A stretch of DNA of 53,188 bases from Chrysochromulina tobinii (Eukaryota > Haptophyta > Prymnesiales > Chrysochromulinaceae): the NCBI GenBank assembly GCA_001275005.1, contig JWZX01003274.1, forward strand, positions 1 to 53,188, read 5' to 3'. The notes below the pieces were generated by a model. The model was not told the origin of the DNA and did no database searches. It was given only the letters and a program-made list of their open reading frames with translations. A program made the position numbers and the translations under genes. Shown here in pieces: positions 48,538 to 53,188 of the stretch. The stretch's first letter is position 1; the number at the start of each line of letters is the position of its first letter.

Positions 48538-50409
48538 ATGTCCTCACCCATCGCCATGGCCTTCACCATTGCTGGAATGATCGACGAAGCGACAATGTCG
48601 ATTCCTTCCACCCCTTCGGCTTCGGCCGACCTGTACGACGACTCCTCCGACGATTTCGCGTCGCTGCTCGAGCCCATCGACGGTAGTGGCGGTAGCCTGC
48701 AGGCGCTGTATCCGCAGGCCGACCGCGAGCTCGTCCGGCTGGAGTCGGAACACGCCATCTCGATGATGGAGCTCCGACACGAGCAGGAAATCACGGCGCT
48801 GCGGCAGGACGCTCGTGAGCAGCTGCGCCGGCTGCGGGCCGAGGTGCGCCGGCGCGACAAGGCCCTCACGGCGCTCACCGACGAGCGCGACACGCTGGCC
48901 GCGCAGCTCGCCTCCACAAGCGCAGAGCTCGCGCCGTACCCGGCGCAGCTCGCGGCCGCGCGGCGCAGCGACGCGAAGCACAAGCAGCAGCTCGCGACGA
49001 CTCGCCTGCAGGCGGAGCACGAGCGCGCAAGCCTCGAGCAGAGCATGCAGGCGCTGCGCGAGCGTCTCGAACTCGCCGCCGCAACCGAGCGCGCGAACCT
49101 CGAGCAGAGCATGCAGGTGCTGCGCGAGCGTCTCGAACTCGCCGCCGCAACCGAGCGCGCGAGCCTCGAGCAGAGCATGCAGGCGCAGCGCGAGCGTCTC
49201 GAACTCGCCGCCGCAACCGAGCGCGCGAGCCTCGAGCAGAGGCTCGAGGCGCTGCGCGAGCGTCTGGAGCCCCAGCTCGCCGCTGCGACCGCGCGCGCGA
49301 CCGAGTCCGAGCGCACGGCGGCCGAGCTCCGCAAGGAGCTTGAGGCCGCGCACCTTGCGCATGCCGACGCGCAGCGGAGCGCGGCCGAGGCTCGCGAGAA
49401 GCTTCAGGGCGCGTGGCTGGAGGCGAGCCGCGCGACGGCGGCGTCCGAACTGCTGGCCGAGCGCGTGGCGATGCTGCAGCGCGAGAGCGAGCGGCTCGGG
49501 GAACAGCTCGGGCTCGCGCATCAGGCTGAGCAGCAGCGCTCCGAGGAGTTGCGCGAGACTTGCGCCGCCCTGGCCGGGGTTCGCGAGCAGCGCAACCAGC
49601 TCGCTCGCGAAGCCGAGGCCAGCAGGCTGGCCGAGGTCGAGGCAAGGGATGAACTCGCAGCGGGTTTGGAGCTCGCGGGCGCGGGCGAGGCGCGCGTCGG
49701 CGCGGCCGAGCGGCGCACCTTAGAGGAGCATGAGGCGCGAGTGCAGGCCGAGGGTCGACTCATGCAACACGTCGAGGAGCAGCGCGCCACTCGTAGCCTG
49801 CAGCAGCGGCGCATGCTCGCACTGCTCCTGCGTGCAAGCAGGGTGCAGATGGCGCTCGGGCTCACCAAGTGGAAGGCGGGCGTGGCCGCCGTCGACGCGC
49901 TCGACGCGCGCCGCGCGTCACGCGAGGCGGCGGAGCTCACGGCTGCCGTACGGCAGGAGCTGCAAGAGCAGCGGCGCGCGGTCGACATGCGGGACTTCAT
50001 TTCCAGTCGCGGGCGGGCGCTCAACGGCGCCATCCGGAGCGCGCTCGACGGAGCGTACGCTCGGCACAGCGCGACAGCGGCCTTTGGGCGATGGGCGCTC
50101 GCCACGAGCGTGCAAGCTCGCTGTGCCGAGCGATGGGCGTCGCTGAGTCAGCGGGCCGAGCGCGCGGGGGCCGAGCGCGCGCCCTGGAGACTGTTGCTCT
50201 CGCAGCGCCGGCGTCTGTTGAAGCTGCAGACGCGCCGCTGTCAGACGGACCATGCGCAACAGCACGACGATGCGCGCCTCTCCCGCGCCGTCTTCGTGGT
50301 GTGGCGCCTGTCGACCCAGGTGGGCGTGCTACGCGAGCTGATCGCCGCGGAGGAGGGCCGGTATGCGCCGGTGCACGTAGGGCCGGATCCGTGGTGGGAG
50401 GCCAAGTAG
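48538..50409 (+). CDS. Coiled-coil protein with 22-residue tandem repeats
   Basis: 623 residues from the ATG at 48538 (MSSPIAMAFTIAGMIDEATM); Met at 48556 is an alternative, and the longer frame starts only at a TTG. After an acidic head, residues about 60-420 form a long coiled coil. Four tandem 22-residue units (ERASLEQSMQALRERLELAA type) are encoded by 66-nt near-identical DNA repeats from 49021. The C-terminal 200 residues change character, with helices rich in Arg, Ala and Trp (MALGLTKWKAGVAAVDAL, FGRWALATSVQARCAERWAS, VVWRLSTQVG). These W-containing helices recall Sfi1-type or myosin-tail-like repeats but are not a secure match. Probably a filamentous cytoskeletal or centriolar protein. 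Confidence 0.7.
   Translation: MSSPIAMAFTIAGMIDEATMSIPSTPSASADLYDDSSDDFASLLEPIDGSGGSLQALYPQADRELVRLESEHAISMMELRHEQEITALRQDAREQLRRLRAEVRRRDKALTALTDERDTLAAQLASTSAELAPYPAQLAAARRSDAKHKQQLATTRLQAEHERASLEQSMQALRERLELAAATERANLEQSMQVLRERLELAAATERASLEQSMQAQRERLELAAATERASLEQRLEALRERLEPQLAAATARATESERTAAELRKELEAAHLAHADAQRSAAEAREKLQGAWLEASRATAASELLAERVAMLQRESERLGEQLGLAHQAEQQRSEELRETCAALAGVREQRNQLAREAEASRLAEVEARDELAAGLELAGAGEARVGAAERRTLEEHEARVQAEGRLMQHVEEQRATRSLQQRRMLALLLRASRVQMALGLTKWKAGVAAVDALDARRASREAAELTAAVRQELQEQRRAVDMRDFISSRGRALNGAIRSALDGAYARHSATAAFGRWALATSVQARCAERWASLSQRAERAGAERAPWRLLLSQRRRLLKLQTRRCQTDHAQQHDDARLSRAVFVVWRLSTQVGVLRELIAAEEGRYAPVHVGPDPWWEAK
49021..49284 (+). repeat. Four 66-nt coding tandem repeats
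   Basis: Units at 49021, 49087, 49153 and 49219 are almost identical, the fourth diverging in its second half. They encode three heptads plus one residue per unit. Confidence 0.85.
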
Positions 50410-50680
50410 GTTGTATAGAGCTCTACGTCGAAAACGTCCAGAATTAACAAGTAAGTAGTGTACGGTACTTCCGGCCGTGTAAAGTTTATAGTTAGTTAAA
50501 CTTTGTTAGGGATCGAAGCGGCCGGAGCGCGCGGAGCGAGGCCGCTGAGCGTGACGCGACGCCCCGCTTGTTTTCGCCACCGCAGAGCGGGGGTCGCGCC
50601 GGGCGCAGGCCGATACCTAGTACACACGCACCGGGGGGGGCTAGCCACATGTATACAGTCACGGGCACACAGTCGCGCAC

Positions 50681-52185
50681 TCATTTGGCCATGAAAGCCT
50701 CGTAGCTGCCGCCACACAGTAGCTGCACGTCGCGCCTGATGTCGGCTTCGCTCACTGGCCAGCCTGCGTCGACGATCTTCCGGTACTGCGTGACCAGGAC
50801 TGGGACGAGTGACTCGCGCGAATGCTTCCACTTATAGAGCAGCTGGTCGACCACGCGGCAATCCGTGTGGTTGAAGGTGAAGGCGGTGCCCATCATCTCC
50901 AGGCGCATCTTCGTGATCGACTCGATCATCGATGGGTTGTTGCAGAACCACCAGCAGCCATACAAATGCAGGTTGCCAAACTTTCGGGCCAGCACGCACA
51001 GCTCGTGCTGGTTCTCCGCCGAGAGTACCGTGACGAGGAGCTTGACATGCGGGTACGCGAGGCACACCTCGCGCAGCCAGCTCAGGTCGGCCACCTCGAC
51101 CGCGTCGCCGCCCGCTCGGAGTGCCGGGTTGACCCCACGCACCGCTCCTGCGAGGCGAGATTGGAGGCGAGATTAGGCCGAGATTGGAGGCGAGATTAGA
51201 CCGAGATTGGAGGCGAGATTGGAGGCGAGATTGGAGGCGAGATTGGGCCGAGATTGGAGGCGAGTGGCGCACCGATCTTGATCGCGATCGGTAGCCCCGC
51301 CTCAACCGCAATCTCAAGCAGCACCTTCTCAAACAGATCGCTGCCCGTCGGCGTGCCGCCCGCAGCGGATGAGGGCGGTTCAGCGTGCTCGTCGCCCACG
51401 CGCTGCTTCTTGCCCACACGTCCGACGCCGCGGCGCGTCAGCGTGCACTTGAAGCCAGCGGGGGTGGATGCCATCAAATAGACTGGCTTCAATATGCCGA
51501 TCCACTCGCGTAGGTACGCCTTGCACCCCTCGAGCGTCTCCGGATGCGCGGGCTCATTGCGCCGGAGCGCGGCGGCGACCGTTGTCCAGTCGCCCGCAAG
51601 GATCGGGTCGACGCGCAAAGCAGTCTTGAGGCGCGGGCTCACGATGGGCGCAGTCTTGAGCTTCCAGTGCACCGCCTCCTCAGGCACGAACGGGATGTTT
51701 GTCATCACGACGTACTTAACCTTGGCGAGCTGGCACACGCGCTCGAGGTACTCCGCCGGCTCCTGCTGGGCGAACCAGCCGCGCAGCGCGTCAAGGCGCG
51801 GCTTTGCCGGCTTCGTTGCCGCCTCTCTTAGCAGCTGAGTGAGCCCCAGTTCAGAGAGCACATTGATGAAGCCCCGGCACGCCTCGCTCATCGGCGTGCG
51901 CTTGACAAAGAGCTCCTCGAAGACAAGCTCCGCCTGTCGCGCGAGCGGCCACGCGAAGAACTCGTCTTTCGAGGGCGGCGCATCAGGGACCGTTGAGGTC
52001 GAGTCCGCTTCCGAGTCGAGAGGCATCACCATCCACGTCTCGGCCACCAGGTAGTGATATGTGAGCAGCGCGTCGACGCCGTAGAGCATCAGCTGGCCAT
52101 GTGTCGGTGGCAAGAGGTGCGTGTGCACGTCGATTACCTCGACGGCCGACACCTCGCGGGCCACAACCGCGTTCAGGTCGAACAT
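50681..52185 (-). CDS. Uronate-isomerase-like amidohydrolase
   Basis: Two exons, 52185-51273 and 51147-50681, give 459 residues. N-terminal metal site HTHLLPP (VEVIDVHTHLLPP) is followed by GVDALLTYHYLVAETW. Later elements are VMTNIPFVPEE, ALRVDPILAGDW, LPIAIKIGAVRGVNPALRAG across the splice, NLHLYGCWWFCNNPS and MRLEMMGTAFTFNHTDCRVVDQLLYKW (with the late Asp of the fold). The order and length match the amidohydrolase branch annotated as glucuronate or uronate isomerase in planctomycetes and related groups. Expected reaction: interconversion of a uronic acid with its keto form, or a related hydrolysis. It would fit uronic-acid-rich algal polysaccharides. The prokaryote-like family raises the question of old horizontal transfer, but the gene now carries an intron. 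Confidence 0.75.
51148..51272 (-). other. 125-nt GT-AG intron made almost entirely of a 12-nt minisatellite
   Basis: On the minus strand it starts GTGCGC and ends CTCGCAG. Splicing joins IKIG to AVRGVNPALRAGGD with a Gly codon shared across the junction, and restores frame (913 + 467 = 1380 nt). About nine copies of a GATTGGAGGCGA unit (plus strand), with variants GATTAGGCCGA and GATTGGGCCGA, fill 51151-51263. Confidence 0.88.
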
Positions 52186-52463
52186 GCGAGGAGGTGAACC
52201 TGGCTGTTAATGCCGCTTGACCCCAACAGTTAAGCGGCCGTGAACTCAACGTGTGATGAGACTGTTGGCAGAGCTACCACAGGGGCCCAACCAGGGGGAA
52301 GGGGTATTGGGCATATGGGGGCCGTGCGGACGCATACCGGGAGGTTTGCTGCTCACGTTTCGGACTCAAGGGAGTCTCGAAACGGTTTGATGCGCATCCC
52401 GATTTAATTCCAACGGCTGGCACGGACTGGGTGCATACACCTCGTTGAGGAGATTCTCGAACG
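52186..52463. promoter_or_regulatory. Divergent promoter region at the right end
   Basis: 278 bp between the amidohydrolase start and the first Met of the open right-edge frame. No motif stands out. Confidence 0.3.
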
Positions 52464-53188
52464 ATGGTAGCATTCTCGTCTGGCTCTCAGTCGAGAGCGA
52501 TGTGGTGCTGGGGCCCGAGTGCTCGCGCCTTCGTCCTCGCTTTTGCCCTCAGCCATCTGCGCATGGCCGAGGCGCTCCCCCCGGTCGCGAAAACGAGTCC
52601 CTCACGCGCTTATGCTGGGCTTCCGCGTGTGGTCGATTTTATGGGGGGGGACAGGGCAAGCTCGCGCGTCCCCATGCTCGGCGCGGTCGACGCGCACGAG
52701 ATCCTGGGCGACAAGGTGCCCTCGAATCGGCTTTATGGACTTGCCCCACTCGAGCGGCATCGTTCGTACGCGCGCGTTCTTTCTCTCCGGGTACTCGTCA
52801 AGGTGGCGTCAAGCGGGGGGCTTCACATTCCCGCCGGCCCTTTTCCGTTTGGTCGGGCATCGGCAGCTTCGCCTATTATAATCGTGCCCGCGACGTTCGG
52901 GGCATTTTCCGGTGCTGTGCCCAGGCCTTCTTCGCCCCGATCGGAGTCCTTTCGGTCCATCGACTGCGCGCACGATGAGCCTAGCCTCGATCCGACTGTC
53001 CTGCCTTTCGCACGGCGCGCGGCCATGTACACGTTCGCCGTTCTCGCGCCGCTTCCGGTGGGAATCAAGGTGCTCGCCATCGCTATGAGTAACTTCTACC
53101 CCGTCGACGCGGTCTGCCCGCACTGCAAGGACACCATCTTGCCGGCCGGTCATTTGGCTGCAGCGTGCCCGCTGGTCGTCGAGCTCAC
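52464..53188 (+). CDS. Open frame running off the right edge (partial)
   Basis: From the ATG at 52464 (MVAFSSGSQSRAMWCWGPSA) the frame stays open for 241 codons to the window edge; an in-frame stop lies upstream at 52446-52448. The protein has a hydrophobic stretch near residue 25, a segment RVLSLRVLVKVASSGGLHIP, and AAMYTFAVLAPLPVG. Just before the edge, VDAVCPHCKDTILPAGHLAA has a C-x2-C-x8-H-x4-C spacing (with the next Cys), as in a small zinc knuckle. Third-position GC is lower (roughly two thirds in the first 60 codons) than in neighbouring genes. Two other plus frames overlap here but close. I recognise no family; a gene of a mobile element is one possibility. Confidence 0.45.
   Translation, partial: MVAFSSGSQSRAMWCWGPSARAFVLAFALSHLRMAEALPPVAKTSPSRAYAGLPRVVDFMGGDRASSRVPMLGAVDAHEILGDKVPSNRLYGLAPLERHRSYARVLSLRVLVKVASSGGLHIPAGPFPFGRASAASPIIIVPATFGAFSGAVPRPSSPRSESFRSIDCAHDEPSLDPTVLPFARRAAMYTFAVLAPLPVGIKVLAIAMSNFYPVDAVCPHCKDTILPAGHLAAACPLVVEL

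Noticed and set aside
51151-51263. CRISPR-like array
   Set aside because: The 12-nt units are contiguous with no spacers and lie in a spliceosomal intron of a eukaryotic gene.
52445-52978. 177-codon frame at the right end
   Set aside because: Overlaps the longer frame from 52464, which stays open to the edge and carries the Cys/His motif.

Overview
The window looks like nuclear DNA of a flagellated, photosynthetic eukaryote, most probably a haptophyte-type alga. It is GC-rich and densely packed. Four genes carry short GT-AG introns (98 to 178 nt) whose removal restores reading frame and domain continuity. A radial-spoke-type DnaJ protein (DNAJB13/RSP16) points to motile flagella. A lumenal protein with a bipartite presequence (ER signal, then a twin-arginine lumen signal) points to a complex, secondary-type plastid. 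The haptophyte assignment is inference; no ribosomal RNA, tRNA or mobile element was recognised.

Layout, left to right. 1-490: 3' end of a gene with an Ala-Pro repeat and an acidic tail. 1103-4149: head-to-head pair of RSP16 and a coiled-coil protein. 4320-9317: an unknown protein with an internal duplication and a two-finger C2HC protein. 9548-10027: thylakoid-lumen protein. 10772-19714: GT-A glycosyltransferase, SAM methyltransferase, GH127-type glycosidase and an NCX-type Na+/Ca2+ exchanger. 20202-26138: TYW3 fused to an unknown domain, a short-chain dehydrogenase relative, a second glycosyltransferase relative with a frame break, and a sulfotransferase. 26730-36603: a dioxygenase/aldo-keto reductase fusion and two large structural proteins. 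36984-39456: a repeat-rich acidic protein and an ARM-repeat/ADP-ribosyltransferase protein. 39887-48104: a roughly 2,680-residue ABCA transporter whose first ectodomain carries SRCR and WSC modules. 48538-53188: a coiled-coil protein, a uronate-isomerase-like amidohydrolase and an open frame running off the right edge.

Two themes recur. First, six genes concern glycans (two glycosyltransferases, a membrane-anchored methyltransferase, GH127, a sulfotransferase and a uronate-isomerase-like enzyme), and the ABCA ectodomain carries carbohydrate-binding-type modules. This fits an alga making sulfated, decorated surface polysaccharides, but it is a neighbourhood and not an operon. Second, every minus-strand gene is head-to-head with a plus-strand gene across 113 to 433 bp, so shared bidirectional promoters are likely.

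The most unusual items are the SRCR/WSC-bearing ABCA transporter, the dioxygenase-reductase fusion, the TYW3 fusion with a hairpin over its start codon, the ARM-ADP-ribosyltransferase protein, and introns built largely of short tandem repeats.
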